Shown in pieces: positions 11,301-26,300 of a stretch of 64,000 nt of DNA (position 1 is its first letter; every line of letters begins with the position of its first letter). The translations under genes and the position numbers were made by a program. Origin of the DNA: Pholis gunnellus. Its lineage: Eukaryota; Chordata; Actinopteri; Perciformes; Pholidae. Under the pieces are notes generated by a model. It had not been told where the DNA came from. It made no database searches and was given only the letters and a program-made list of their open reading frames with translations. The DNA is taken from the NCBI GenBank assembly GCA_910591455.2, contig OU342817.1, positions 7,478,915-7,542,914 of the forward strand, given 5' to 3'.

Positions 11301-14300
11301 AGTGGAGTTGAAAGTCCTTCACCCTTGGCATGCTCTCTGTTGGGGGGCTTTTCTCTGAGTGTCTGGAGGTAAAGAGTCACACAGGATTGTTTATCCTCCT
11401 CCAAGGTGGCGTGATTACATGTGATTCTGTGTGACGTGGGATACACTGCTTAAGGCTGAGTAAATGTAATGTTACTGGGAGTTCTTTTGTATGTCTCTCT
11501 CCATGTACACAAGCCGTGCCAAGAGCTTCTCCGATGGGACTTATGTTGTAATAAACATGTATTTAAGTAAGGACAACTGAGGCTCATCAAAACAAAAAAA
11601 ATCCTACTTTCTTTTTTATTTTTAAAACAACAAAACAGAACATATTCAGAGAGTAATATACACATATGGTCAAATTGAACAACAAAAATGTTCTTGTACT
11701 GTTGTCCCAGCATGAACACATATATCCTTAACAAAGAAAACAATATTATTTCAAATGCATCATAAGAAAAGATTGACCCGAAGTACAAGTTTTCATTATT
11801 TACAGTAGACGGTGTTGATGTGATAATATGAAGTAGTGTGCCAGTTTCTCTGTTTTTATTGTTTGGATGCATTATGTGTTCGTAGTTTCATAACTCATCA
11901 TATCTTTATTTGATCATTAATTCCTTTATTTCTGTGTTCTCCCTCCAGACGATTTTGCTGATGAGGAGGAGGTGCAGTCCTTCGGTTATAAGAGGTTTGG
12001 TGAGTATCAAGTGACTTCTTGAATTCCAGCTGTGATCCTTCACTGGTCCGTATCCCTTATGGCACATCAGTGATGTCAAGTCTCTAAATGGTTGCATAAA
12101 GAATATATTCTGATATAATTCAATATTTATCTTGGCGGTAGTAATTCACAAGGTTAAAAGAAGGCCACACCTCATTTCCCAGAAACAAACTTATTTTTGG
12201 CTGCTGCTTTCATTTTCAGTTCACCGTTACAGCTGATGGAAAGGGAACCGCAGCATCATGGGTGTTCCCGACCAGTTGCCTGACTTTGCAAACTTATCAG
12301 CATCTTAGTGTGCTTTTGCTTCACTCGGCACAAAACTACACATAATAACTTGGTCTAAAACCAACAAAAATCTGTTTAGAAATGGGTCAATGCTGATTTC
12401 CTTTTCTTCAAGTGTATCTGGTTCTCAGATCCAAATCTTTTCCAGACAGGTTCTTAATCTCACTCACTTATCAGGCAATACAAATTATACCCATTGACCA
12501 GATGTTGGTACCTTCTGCAGCTGTGTGTAGCACTTTCTAAAATGTTACATTAACAAATTCCTTGAGTGTGAGCACGTCTCCTGACACAAGCCACGGTCAT
12601 TTCCACCAGGAGAGGTTTTAGCAAAAATATGTAAAACTTCTTCTGAAAACTAGCACTGAGATATTAGACTGGGTTTTAAAAGACATTACATTTCCGCATC
12701 AATAGCCTCTGGCCCATGTAGGTAGGTCAGAGTAATGTTACCAGCCACCACAGCGGCAGGTATTTTCACCTTGTGATTCTGTGTGAGTCAGACAGGTGTT
12801 TATGTGTCCGTCCGTCTGTCGACAGATTTTGTCACTTCGATTGCATCACAACTGTGCAAGATGCACGAAACTTTACAGGTGTGTCGTTGACTTATATATG
12901 CATTATTATTAATGTGACAATAACTTACTCAAAGTGGTCATTGGGTGCTTTAAGTAAAGTGAAAAAACTTTATTAAATCGATGGAATAATCACATTATGA
13001 GGCATTATAAAAATATTATAATGTATAAAACTATGGGCATTATAACACACTATGATCCCTGCGGAAAAAAAGTTATGTATTCATATAAAAGGTAAATAGT
13101 GTTATAAAATATTATTTATATTTAGGAATTGATGCTTATAACTAAAATGACATTATAAGTATATTTAAAGTTCATTATAGAAATCATAGAAAATCTTACC
13201 ATATACTTTTTTTCTAGTTTCTGTAGTATACACCACCAATCTACCATAAACATTTTCTTAAATTCACTGTGTCCCACTGTTCATAGATGCTGTTCCTGTT
13301 ATTTGCTGCTCACAGCTGTAGCTTTTCTCTCTTTGATAGCATGGCTTGTGAAGAACAATCATTTCAGTGTGATGTATTTGTGTCTCTCGGTAACTTTCTC
13401 CTGCTTCTGTCCCAGAACAGAGATCAAGTTTCAACACTTTGAGGTGAAACGGTCACAGTGGTCGCTCTGATTTAAGACGTGTTTTATCCAGACACTCAGC
13501 AGTCGTTTGTCAGGAAGAGTGGGTGCAGAAGGAGTCCACATTGTGTGTCATCACGATACATTTACACATGTGCACACATTTTGTATGTGTTTGTGTGTGT
13601 TTATTCAACTATCTTTACAAGAAGAAGAGAGTTAAGATTGTTGGCTTACAAAACGTTTTTTAAATATTCTGCGTGATTTAGACAAGAATTAATGAACACA
13701 TATTTATTCAAAACATCTGTACTTTTTACTCTCGCTACTTGACCTCTGGCTACTAAGCAGCTGCACGGGAGCAAAGGTTAAAGGGACACTCAACCAAAAA
13801 TGTAGCTGTTGAGTATCAAATACTCACTGCTTGAAACATGTTAAAACGTTCACAGAGACGTCTCCATTAACACAACAACAACAAACTGTAACTGGTGAAC
13901 CACATAATTACTCCTTCTGTTCTGAAGCATCATTTGTTGTTTCTCCCCTTGTATTCAGGGTTTCTTTTAAAAGCAATAGTTTGATATTTTAGGAATTATG
14001 CTTCTTGGCTTGGATGAGAAAATGTATACCACTCTTTTGTCTGTGCGTTAAGTATGGAGCTAGAGCTAGGAGGTAATTAGCCTAGCTTAGCATAAAGCCT
14101 GGAAACAGGGAGATACAGATAGCCTGGTGTAACTATGTCTTAACAATCTACCACTTCTATGCAACATCTCCACCGCAGTGACAACAAGACACTCATAAGT
14201 CACTAGGCCTGCTTGTTGTGTAACCCTAGGCTGGAAAAACCTTTGAACGTTGGACGGAGCCATGCTAACTGTTTTCCCCTGCTTCTGGTCTTAATGCTAA

Positions 14301-17300
14301 GCTAAGCTAATCACCTCCTTGCCCCAGCTCCAAATTTAGCGCCGTGACATCACGTTCAGCAATTGAAAAAAATAGAGTTATATTAGTAATAGTATTTTCT
14401 AAAACCTTTAACTATTCCTCTCACATACTATCTGTCTGTGGCTTCCACACATACTTGTTTGCTGGCAGAGAAAATGTTCTATGCTTCTCGCGTGTCCTCA
14501 GTAAGGAGAGGAATGAAGTCCTTGACTCATTTTGACATCTGCTTTCCACAAGAGGTCTATTATCCCACAGAGAGTATGTCCAAACCTGAGAAGTTGCTGA
14601 GCCACTTCCTGTATCCACACTGGAAGTTTATTCAGTCCAAACCTATATACCCTGAGTGAGAGGTGGAGAGGGAGAAGGCATTGTGGGCCTTCAGGGTCTA
14701 TGCTTGGGCTGTGCTGTGTCAGCAATGTGTCGAGGGAAGAGGGGGATGGAAAAAGACAAAAAATACAACCTCAACTGGAGATCATTTCACAAATATGTAT
14801 TTTTCTCAATATTTTACAACTGCCTTCTTGATCTTAGTGTTCCTCGGTGCTCAGCAGTTACTTCTGCCTTATTTAATATGCTTCATTTTTTTCAAATTCA
14901 AGGGGGAAACATTAGTCAATAGTTTTATTTTTGTCCGAGGAGGTGCATTCCATGCTCGACTTATTTTTGGGAGCAAAACAGCGAGTGGTTTTAATTTATG
15001 GGGACTTTATTACCAGAAAAGAATGCCTGCCTGTTACTTACAGCTCCCTCCAGGGCATGCATGCATGCAGTTTGTGTTCTGTGTTTCTAATGAAAGATTA
15101 CCCGCTCATGTTTTCAATAAAGAGCGTAGTGAGTCAGAGGAGGAAGAAAGATAGAGAAAACATTAAAGGATTACAGAGAAGTAGACGTTAACAACAGGGA
15201 AACTAAAAGAGAGGCAGATTAAACAACACAGAGTCCTGCTGGGTCGACGTCGTTGAGCTTATCTGCAGATCTGCAAGAGCGGTCTGTGACTGGTCAAAAG
15301 GATGGTGGGTCAATCCTGGATTGACCAATGACAGGCAGGCGGGAATGCATCCCAGACACGACACAAATCACTACGTCCTGGCAGGAGCCAGCCTAAAGCA
15401 TGCCACGAGGATTTCTGCTGAGAGCGTTCGTTAGCGTGAGAGGGGGGACAGGCGTAGGTCAGCTGCAGGTCAGCTGAACAAACCCCTGCTCTCAAGAGCA
15501 GCCCCTCTGTTTAACACTCAGATGATAATGACTCAAATGCAGACGGTGATACGAATAAATCTGCTGCAACGTATCTCATCAGCCAGTAGAGGAAAAAAAA
15601 TATTGGAAAAATTGCAAAAGAAATATTTCAGAAGGAAAATGGCATCAACTTTTGTTTTTCTGTCTTTTTTTCCATTCTTAGCTGTTAAAGAGCAGAATAA
15701 CAATTGTTTGTTTTTTCATTTTCCCTTAATGCACTAAGACAGACAGTAATGGTGCTTTCTCACGAGCATGTACACAATTTACTTTCACTCACAACGAATG
15801 GACAGTTAGTTTCTCACGTTGCCGCTTTTCAGCTGCCTTGACTTCCATCTTATCTTAGCAGGCACCTATTAAACGCATACTTTACAGACATCACAATGCA
15901 GATGTTAGAGAAAGACCCCCGTTAACTCAATATGTCAATGAAAAAGGATTTCACATCTAAAACTTGACAGTTCTGGAGTTCCAGCTGAGCTTTTGTCAGT
16001 AAGCCGGGTTATATATAGCCGTAGCTGTTTTGACCGAAGTCGGCCTCACCACCTCATCAAACTTCTTCACACCATTTCGTGCGACGTGTCTCTGAGGGAT
16101 ACGTCGGCCAATGGTAACAACACGCCTGCAACCAACTGTCATCTGATCTTGCGTCTTCTTTCCCATAATGGATGTTTGTCGAGCTCTCCTTTCCCTGCAG
16201 GTCTTTGGCTCAATCACAAGAATAATACACACAAGTATTGGACGTGTCTGACTCCATTTTCTGTCAACTAGCCTCAGATATGCTGAAGAAGTTCTGCATA
16301 ATGGCTCAGCTTCAGTGTTACTCTTGATGGAGGTTTTCTTGGCTCCAGAGAGGGCCAACATCAACCTCGCTGCTTCCTCTCTTCGAAAAACAGCAGAAAG
16401 CTAGAATGAAGAATGTGTATTTGTCTTTGTGCTGCGAGTCAGCGCAGCTCACCGTTCAACTCTCAGACCAGCCTGTGCTGTATTTGTTGCTCTGGCTGTG
16501 ATTACGTTGGCAACACACTAGCACACCACTCACTGTTTTTTTCTTGTTTACACTGTAGTACTTGTTTTTTTGGAGGTACTGAAAAATGTCTGAGTGTTGT
16601 GCAAAGGAGCCAGCCTTGTGGAGTTTTTTGCTCTTCCCGTTGACTCTGCTCTCAAGTGTTTCAGATGGCTGTTTAAAGTCAGGCATGTGTTTGTGTATTC
16701 ACATCTGTACATCTGCTGCAAAGGAAAAATGTCAGAACCGCCTGACTGAACATACTTGGAGCAGCTTTTATGATTCCAGCATCAACTTTACCATATTAAG
16801 TAATTCAGCACAATAGTTTAGTTTTGGTTCACCCGCATTGTGTCAAAACAGATTTTCTCACTTGTTTTGAGATTTCTCACACTACTCCAGTTAAATTGAG
16901 GGGGATGAAATTTAATTTGTAGAGCTTAAAGCATTACACAATTTATTTATTTTTTACAAATTACATTGTGTATACAAGTGTGTACATGTGTGCAAGATGT
17001 TTAAATTGTTACCTGTTGGCACTACATCTGAAAATTGTTGAGCACGATCTGTGGATTGACCAGGTTAATGGAGGTAATGTTCCTGGAACGGGATGCTGCT
17101 GTTGAATCTTCAAGGTTTTTCAAATGTTTTGTCATATTGGCCAATCTGCTGATTCAAGAGGTGTTATTTATGTGCATTGATTCTGAACAAGCTGCATATG
17201 GTGTCAGTAACATCAAAGCTTGTTGCAATTGTTGTGGCCATTTTTCTGTCAGTATCTTTCTGGCTCTAGCACAAGAAGATGACATCCCCAGTCCTAAGAT

Positions 17301-20300
17301 TCTGATGTGTGAGTTGTTTTTGCAACTGTGGAAACAGCTGTCAATGAGCACAGCAACAGACCTATTTGATTAACTTAATGATTGGAGATAGGGCTGGAAT
17401 TCAGAGGCCTTGAGCCTTTCAATGCTTTGAGAATACAATGTTTTGTACTGGGTGACAACAACAAGAGAAAGATCTCAGGAACCTCGGAGATGCAATTAAA
17501 GCCGTCTTCATGACTAGACTGCACCAACAATAAGTAAGAAAATATAATTTGTCTTCGTTGGACAATTGTAATATGGCATCTATTGGTAAAATGTTTATTT
17601 TAAGGGACAGTTCATCCCAAATCAAAAATACATATGTTTCCTCTTACCTGTAGTGCTATTTATTAATCTAGAGTGTATCGGCCGTAGAGATGTTTGCCTC
17701 CTCTCCAATATTATGGGACTACATACCACTCGGCTTGTGGTGCTCAAAGCGCTGAAATAAAAATTCTATGCTGCATGCAGGAACTATGGTTGAAAGAAAA
17801 TATTTCCTACATGAAACTTCTCCCTTTAATAATGCATTACATAACTTTCGACACAGTGCATTTTACACTGGCCTGAGCTGGCAGTTAGACCACCCTCTCT
17901 GTGGTCAGCGTCTTACCCCAAATAGTAAAGTCAGTCTTGGCTGGACGGCTGGCTGGGTCCACGCTCTGTGGTTTTATTGGCTCTACTGAGCAATGAAGCT
18001 TGAAGGTGGTGTGTGGTGATAGGATGGAGTACAGCACAGACTCCGGCGGACGATCATCAGGCTGGGTGATCATTGTTGCTGATTCAGTATCTTAAGTGCT
18101 TCCACGGTGGGCCACCCAGCAGGCGTGACCACACAAAAACCCAACTGCACAGATGGTCTATGGCGTTAACTCCAGTGTTCAACTTGGCTCCCTGAGCAGC
18201 GGTTTTGGGTTGGCATGAATGTGTAATGATATATTCTGGACCCGTGTGACAAAATATGTCTCAGTTTATTTGTGTTCATGTTATTGTGGTGAGGTAGAGA
18301 TTAGGCGGTGTCAGGCTTTTTGATTGATCTCACTGCGTATGATTTTTAAATGTCTTCCAAGTCCCAGATAGTTCTCTGTGAGGCTTCGCTGTGGGAGCCA
18401 TTATAAATAAAATACAAACATGGTTACAATTATAGATTTGTTTGACATTGATCACACTTATATAATCCACAGTGCACAAACAGAGTGCAACACTTTTTTC
18501 CTGGCAGTGGGAAAAGATTAGTTCTTGAGAAATGATGAGATCAGAGGCTCAGCACATTGCCACATGGAGGTTTTAGTCCAGAAATACAACTTCCTGTAAG
18601 TTCTTGCTTTACTGGACCCTCTTGTGCACTTTTCCTAACCCTGTGAATTATTTAAAACAGTGACAGACACTGTTTTATGTTTGAAGTGGGTTTTGTCATT
18701 GAAGTGGCCAGTGCTTGTCCCATGTGCGTTATTTTATTATAATCCTGTTTCACGTGTTGGCAGACTATATTCCTCACTGTGCCTTTGGAACCAAATATTA
18801 GCTAAGTAGCTCACATTAGAGAGGTGCTTTTTAGGATTGAGATAGGTTTCTTGAGACAAACCTGATCAGCCGTTGGTTGACATGGCAGGCTGCATCCAAG
18901 ATAATTAGTAATTTGGGGACATTTTGACATTGATAAGCTTGTTTTCTAAACCAAAAACAAGATATATGAGTATTCTGCCACCAGCAGTTACTTTCACTTG
19001 CTATAGTAACCCCCACTGGCACAGTTTCATATTATTGTAGTTTAAGCTAACTGACATTTTTAGTGTGACCAAGCAAATACGGACATGTCGAATGTCCGTG
19101 TTGGAGCATTATCTCTAGGTACTCTTTCAGTTTTTAATGTAGTTTTTCTGTGATCACATTACTGCTAGCCAAGCTAACTAGCCATATACTAGCTCTCTGG
19201 AGCTAATGTTATGCTAATACCACATTCTAAGTAACTATAGCTAACTGTTGATTACTGTTGGGCTAATTTTTTATGTTATTATGTAAGTTATATACTGTAA
19301 TCGTTTTACTTTTCAAATTATAACAACTTTGAACTTAGTTGCCGCTGACCTTTCAAAGCGCAACAAAGGAGATAACAGCTTTACGTGACGTAGCCACTTT
19401 GATGGTGTATACCAGCGCTGTGCTTAGCCTCTGCAAGTGTCTGCACTATAATCTGTACCCTACAACCTCGCAGTGAGTGAACAGCGAATTTATTATCATC
19501 TCTTGTTTATGGTAGCAACCTTTAATGGAGGCGAGTTTAGCTCACTGCACAACTGTTTACATAGATGCATAGTGGGGGCAGAAAAACATGTATGGCACCT
19601 TCTAACAAGTCATAAGTCAAAGACTAGAGAATAGATGCTCATGTGGTGTTACTGACATGGTGAAAGTGAGGATCAACCCTCCCCCCCTCTCTTTCTCTCT
19701 CTCTCTGTCTCTCTTTCTCTCTCTCTCTCTGTCTCCCTCTCTCTCTCCCTCCCTCCCTCTCTCTCTCTCTTTCTCTCTCTCGCTCTCTCTCTCTCTCTCT
19801 GAGGTTCACATGGTCCGGTTTTACTTGAAATTACCTCATTTCGACATGCCAACACTGGAACATGAGCAGGAGGAGCCAGGGGGTCTCTAGTTCTCCTCTC
19901 AGGCCAATAAAGTTAGTTTATGGTTTCCATGTTTTTCTAAATTCATGTGAATGATGGTAATTTAAACGTGTGTTTTAAAGGAGCGCATTTTGTTTCTGTA
20001 AATTTCCTTCATTTTAGTTGGAAATGTAATGCTCTAGATGGGAGTGAAAGCTTTGTAATGTTGAATGCTGAAGATACTATAAAATTACCATATCATGCTT
20101 TTTTTTGTGTACATTTTTCAAACCGTCGGCCCTTCAGAGAAAGAAACTTGATGATTTTAAAACAGTGTTGGTTTGTATTTACGTGTGTAACAACTGATTA
20201 TCAGGCTGAACTGACTAACCTAGACCATAGAACCACGGCATATCTATGTCCAGTGGTCTCTTCGGTGGACCAACGTCACATCCCTGAAACTTTATAAAAG

Positions 20301-23300
20301 ACAGGACTCCAACTATTTATCTCCAAATATCACCATCCACAGTGAGACCAGAAACACACAGTGAACCTAGATTTTAGTCTTCGATGGAAACTGCTGACTC
20401 GGACACAAAGAGCTTTTTGATATCCAATCCTGCCTTACAAAGTATCCCTAATACAGTGGCCCATGCAGCTTTGTTTATGGGGCACACTTGCATGCTTAAA
20501 AGTCTGTCTCTTGAGATTATGATATAGGACCAATTTGTCATAGTCTGTCTTCTTCTAACCAAGCACAGATGGGATGACAAAACCTGATCTAATCAGCTCC
20601 ATGTCCACTGCTTCATTGGATCTGAATCCCTGTTTTACAGGCCATCTAACTATATTCTCTACCAATAAGGCTGTTTGTGCCTTTTAGCACTTTAAAAAAA
20701 CAGCAGAAGGCTCAGCGAACAAGAAATGCACCATAAAGTTTTCCCTCAACAGTGTGTTACACTGAAGGATGCCATTTTTCTCCTTTTGCACGCTTCTGTC
20801 AACGGATATACCACCACTTATTATTTCCAAATGTTTCACTGTTGTTGTTGCACAACTTCCATGAAACTTCCAACTGTCTATAAGCATGCCAGGGTACTTG
20901 TGGGACTTGCAATTATATAAACTTTGCAGGGAAAATGTAATCTTTGAAAGTTTATAGATGGAATAAAGAGCAGGTGGCGATAGGCAAGATTGCAGTGGCT
21001 CGGTAGTATATAAACTTGTTAAAGAGATTTTGTGTCAAAAGATTTTTCATCAAGTAAAAAACGTCAAATATTTTTAAAGTATACAAATTATACAAAATAT
21101 GTACAAAATATACAAATTAATGGAGAGTATGAAAAGGATTGGGGTGGGAAGGGTGGTTGAATCTTATTCATTAATTTATATGTTTAAGTTTAAGACCCTC
21201 CCTTAGCATTTCTTTTACACCTCATACCAGCCTCTCTATTGTTGAATATAGAGCTGCTAAGTTGATGGTTATTACAGCTGCAGAATGAGTGTAACACCCT
21301 GGATTCCACTTCATGAAAATACTGTATATGAATTGTATCAGATAATGTTACAGACTGATATGTATGAGATCAGATATATGACTTTTCCTCAAATCAACAC
21401 GATGCCTGAATGACGTAGCCGGCCATGTTGGGAGACATTTCTTCCAGACAGCGCTTTCCAAAAGCACAGCATTAAACATAAAAATGAAAGCAACATTTGA
21501 TTATCAAAAAAAGAATGAATCTGGGATGAGAAAAAGTTCAAAGATCCTCCCCTGCTCTCCCAAAAAGTTCAGTTTCATGGATCATTTATATTCATTATGC
21601 AACCCAGGGATACACAACAAAATGCAAATGTAGCCCATTTGCAACAATAAAAAAAGGCACAATACAAAGAACAGTTCTGCATTACTTTAGTGCATTTCGT
21701 TCTATATTTGCATCAGTAGGAATATAAACAGAAGCAAACATCAATTTTGACCATTTTGAGCACCAAGCATCATCGATGTAAACACAGAGTCCACCTCCTC
21801 TCATAACACCGGAGTCCTGCGTTCTGTCCCTTTGGCAAATGACCCCTGTCCTAATAATTTGTGTACAGTCTCTAAGTATGTTTTCTAGTAGGCCATATAG
21901 TATAAGACTTGAGGGATAATAGCATGCTGAGAGGATGTTTTCCAGAGACGCTGGCCCATATTGGGCTGCATATCCCAGTATGGTGTTTATGTTAAAGTCT
22001 GTGGCCAAGGCCTTCAAAGGACACTGTTCAGCCTTGTCAGCTTTAGGCAATATGTGTTTTGTGTGCATCTGTGAGTATGTGTAATGAGGACATATCATCC
22101 TGTTCAGACATTCAGTCATGTTATATTTCTTTAACAACCCAACATACAGATCTCTGGCGGCTGTAAACCACTGATCTCCTTACTCATTGTGAGTACCACG
22201 GAGAAGGTTTCTTATAAAAACAACCGAAATAGCCCACAGAAGATAAAGTTTAAAAAGAAACGCAGCCCTTTATTCTCATGATGCTTGGCATGAGGGGATT
22301 ATGTATCAACTGTTTGCATGCGTCCTTTGATTTGGCTCTACTGTAACGCGGTCCAGATGTTCTAGACGACCAGGGCCCGATTTAAAGTGTCATAAACCTG
22401 TTAGCAGCGAGTGAAAAGAAACATGGCCCAGGCAAGCTCAGCAATTCAGGGACCCTAATGTCTGAGTAATTTGTCTTAGTGGTAACTTCCCCTGTTTGAG
22501 AGTGTTTACTTGTTAACATTCCAGTTGGCGACTGTTATTACTGGGGTAGCTATAAGGGCCAGAGGGGGACACCACGACCACAGTGCACATTGTTAGCTCA
22601 ATTAAAGGTTCAACATTGTCTCAAGAAAGAAGCTGGAAGTACAAGTTCTTCAAGCTCAAGCTGCACTGGGGAAGATTAATAAGTATAATTACATCAATCT
22701 TATCTGTCTAAATTGCATTGTATTGCAAAAGAGAAGGCCATCAATCCAGTAAGTCACTTTATTTACCTAAATTCAAGTTTAGAACATGGACACATCTGTC
22801 AACACGAAGTAACAAAACTAAACTGGAGTTACATACATCAGCCCCAGTTGTACTTTGTGCTGAGCACTGCTGACTGTTAACTATCAAATGTTAGCATGCT
22901 AACCCACCAAACTCAGACTGGGAACATGCTAAACATAACACATCAGCATTTAGCTCAAGGCACCACCGGGCCTAAGAACGGCCCGACAGAACCGCTTGCA
23001 TGGCTGTAAACTCTGTCTTGTTTACTCTTCCCCTCATTCTTGCTTTTTTTCATGAAATATGAAATATTGAATACCTTCAACTATACATGAGATATTTTTG
23101 AATGGGCGCCTCCTTGGAAAAGCTTATGCCTAGCCAAGACAGCAGTATTATATGTCTGAATTACAAATGTATTGAAAGTCTTCATTCAAGTGGGTTGGAG
23201 TAATGAGGCAAATTAAGTCAGGAATGTAAAAAACAAAACATTATTATTATTGTGTGTCTGAAAATTGCATTTCATCCTCAGTGATCCACTGTGGTTTGTG

Positions 23301-26300
23301 GAATATATATTTTTATGTCTACTTGTGTCTGTTTGGTTTGTTGAGGCCAGTTTTTTTAAACCAAATTGTTTCAGAAAGGCTGATTATAGAAATTACAAAC
23401 TGTAACTTGAGCCACAATTAGATGTAAGTGTACTTTTGACAGTTTGTACATTTGGAGAAAAATACCACATAGTAGTAAGTAACTACTTAAAAGAAAAATA
23501 TGTGTGTTCCCTTTGGAAATGTGAGTCGAAAGTTCAGCATTTGGCAGCATTGTAATCCGTCAGACTTGATCCAGGTGGAGTGGAGAGGCATGGCCTGTCT
23601 GTATGACCACATCCGGCTGTGGTAGCCACCCAGTTACTGTATATAACATAGTATTAACACTCCGCACAAAGGGTCTTCACACAAAAAGGCTCTAGTCTGT
23701 ACAGGCCTTCTTTGTGTTGCCATGGAAGTTTCCACTGCCAGCCAGGAGTGAGACTGGGCATGCAGGCAAGTCTCATGGCAGGTACATGGAATAAGGGAAT
23801 AAGTGTCAGGAATTTTTTTTCTTTGACTGACTCAGAGTCCAAATGAGATACAGCTGTTTTACAGACAGCACTCTGGACTGCCCCCATCTTTCCTCTCTCT
23901 GCCTCTTTTCTCGTTGTCGCTGTTTCTCTGCTTTTATTCTTCAGTTTCTCAGCTGTGAGCTAATTAACATCGACAAAGCTGAACCACAACTGACCGTAAC
24001 TTCTGCTTAGTATGAGTTATTTGTGCAACTCTCCCGCTGGTCAGATACATTGCAGGAGATGCTCCAGGGATATCTATGTTGGTGCTGTTGCTTCAAAACA
24101 GTGTCTTTGTTATATGTTATCAAGACTACTGTGTGTCTGTACTTCACCACAATGGTCCTTTGAGTTAAATACTTATATCAGCATGATAACATGCTCACAT
24201 GCACATTTTCGTATGTTTAGGTATTATGTTTACCATGTTCACATCTTAGTTTAGCCTGTTAGCATGCAAATATTTGCTTTCACTAATTATGAAGTACAGC
24301 TGATGGGTGTCATTAGTTTGCAGGTAGCAGGTCATAAAGCAAAGTATTTGATAAATTAACCTTGACCTGATGATGGCGCTGTTGGACATGAATGTCGGTA
24401 CCAAATGTCATGATAATCCATCTCATAGAAGTTTAGATGTTTTATTGGATAAGTGAAAATTCTGTCCTGCTGGTGGCGCTAGAGTAAAAGTCAGGGAACA
24501 CCACAGTCATTAGGGTTAATCCTTCGGACATTATGAATGTCTTTAGCTAATTAAATGGTAATCTTTTCGGTTGTTGAGAAATGTCCAATGGACAATGGCA
24601 TCCCTTTATTGAAAGCATGGCTGAAAAGCAGTTATAAAATAAATGCTCATGGATATTTATTTTGTCTTGGTCCATAAACTCAGCCCATAAATGATTATGT
24701 AGATACTAAAAAACAGGCCAAAGCTGGAGCTACATGGTTCTCACTTGACAGCGATGATATGTTAGGTACAGTATTCTTTACTCTTTCTACGCTTTTATAG
24801 CATTTTTATGTACGTCTTGGGGATAATCTGGCTGGATTCCAGTTTGCTGATTGGGACGTCCTGGCTTCCGTCCAGCTCCTTAACTCTCGACAGGCTAAGC
24901 CTGTCCCCCCCCCCTCGTTCTGCACCGGGCCATTTAGCTAAACAATGTGTTTTCAGTCAGCTCATGACATGTATGTGTCAGCATGTTTATGTACTCTGGT
25001 AGTTTATGCGCAGACAGCACGAAGTCTCAATGGCCCTTTGGATATGAAACATGGCACGCTAGTGAGGTACATCATGGGGGTTTGTAACACAAAGCTGAGT
25101 AGGCAGCACACGCAAAGAACATTTTCTTCTATCTAAATGTTCATGACCCATGGAATTTGCTTTGAAAAGATTGCATATGATGATTTTGATTGTCCAAAAC
25201 TGTTATGTAGCGTGCTGTGTTATCATCATCAGGATAGACAGGAGTTCAGTCTCAGAAATGTTTACTGTAATTTACCATGATTATTACATTAACATACCTT
25301 TATCATCCTCTGTGGATGTAATTATGACAAAGCAAGCCATCAAAGAACTACTTGGCCCACATCTAGTATGAATAAAGAACCCCAGTAGTTTTGTTTTCTC
25401 TCTGGATTCCGTTTAACAGAATAGTGCAGCTACTTACTTACATCATTACTGTGTGCCGCATCTCTGTTGCTTAAGCAAAATCCCTATTAGGGGAACAGAA
25501 AACACTCCAGTGGGAAAATGTTGCAACCCTGGATGGAGCCACTGGCTGCTCTGCCCAGAATGAGTTAGTGGAAGCATCATTGCTGTGAGAAACCTGTCCC
25601 TGCCAGGTTCTACAGCACAGTATGTGATGTTGTTTACTCGAGAAACTTTAAAGTTGAAGTCCTGACAGTTAAGGCTCTTTCATCTTTGGTTATGATTTTA
25701 TTATCGTACACAAACTTTTCCCATGATGACCAAATAGCTTGAACCTTCATATGTTCCAAGTCGGAATCCAAAGATGATGGAGCATTTTCCATTGCTGCCT
25801 CCTCACCACGGATTCTGATTTTTTTCTTGAAAAACATGAACATCAAAATGAGTCCAGTCATCAACATAATTTGAGACGACAGAATGATGACAGAAATGTC
25901 ACGGTGATGCTTTTTACGATTCATGCTCTGTGTTTTATGACACAATCTGACATGTAATAATAAAGGTATGTGAGGGCATTGTACCGAGAAGAATCTGTTG
26001 TTTTATGTTAATAGTGGGGGGTTTGTAGAAAAGTTAATTATTGAAGCATGTAGAAGGGCAATAAGTCTTGGTGAAAGAGTTTTGACTGTGAGAAAGTATT
26101 TGAAAGTCAGTGAACCTGAAAGCACGAGATACACACATATGATACTGCCGCCATGTTCAAACTCTAATGAACACAGAAATACCACCCCCCCCGCTTTGCT
26201 CTTGACCCAGAACCTGCGAAAGGTCGGCTGCTTGTTTACATGGTGTGATGTTGTCCTTTAACCAGCGTGTGGTCAGGACTAGTGGGGGGGGGGGGGGTTC

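Noticed and set aside
11450..11872. 140-codon minus-strand ORF in colec12 intron 1
   Set aside because: AT-rich Phe/Ile/Leu content and no ordered architecture; likely chance.
14663..15154. 163-codon plus-strand ORF in colec12 intron 2
   Set aside because: Mixed composition without domain, overlapping ORFs in other frames, no splice or promoter support, and no recognised homologue.
15307..15326. ggtcaatcc-t-ggattgacc palindrome
   Set aside because: Only 9-bp arms; expected by chance in this length.
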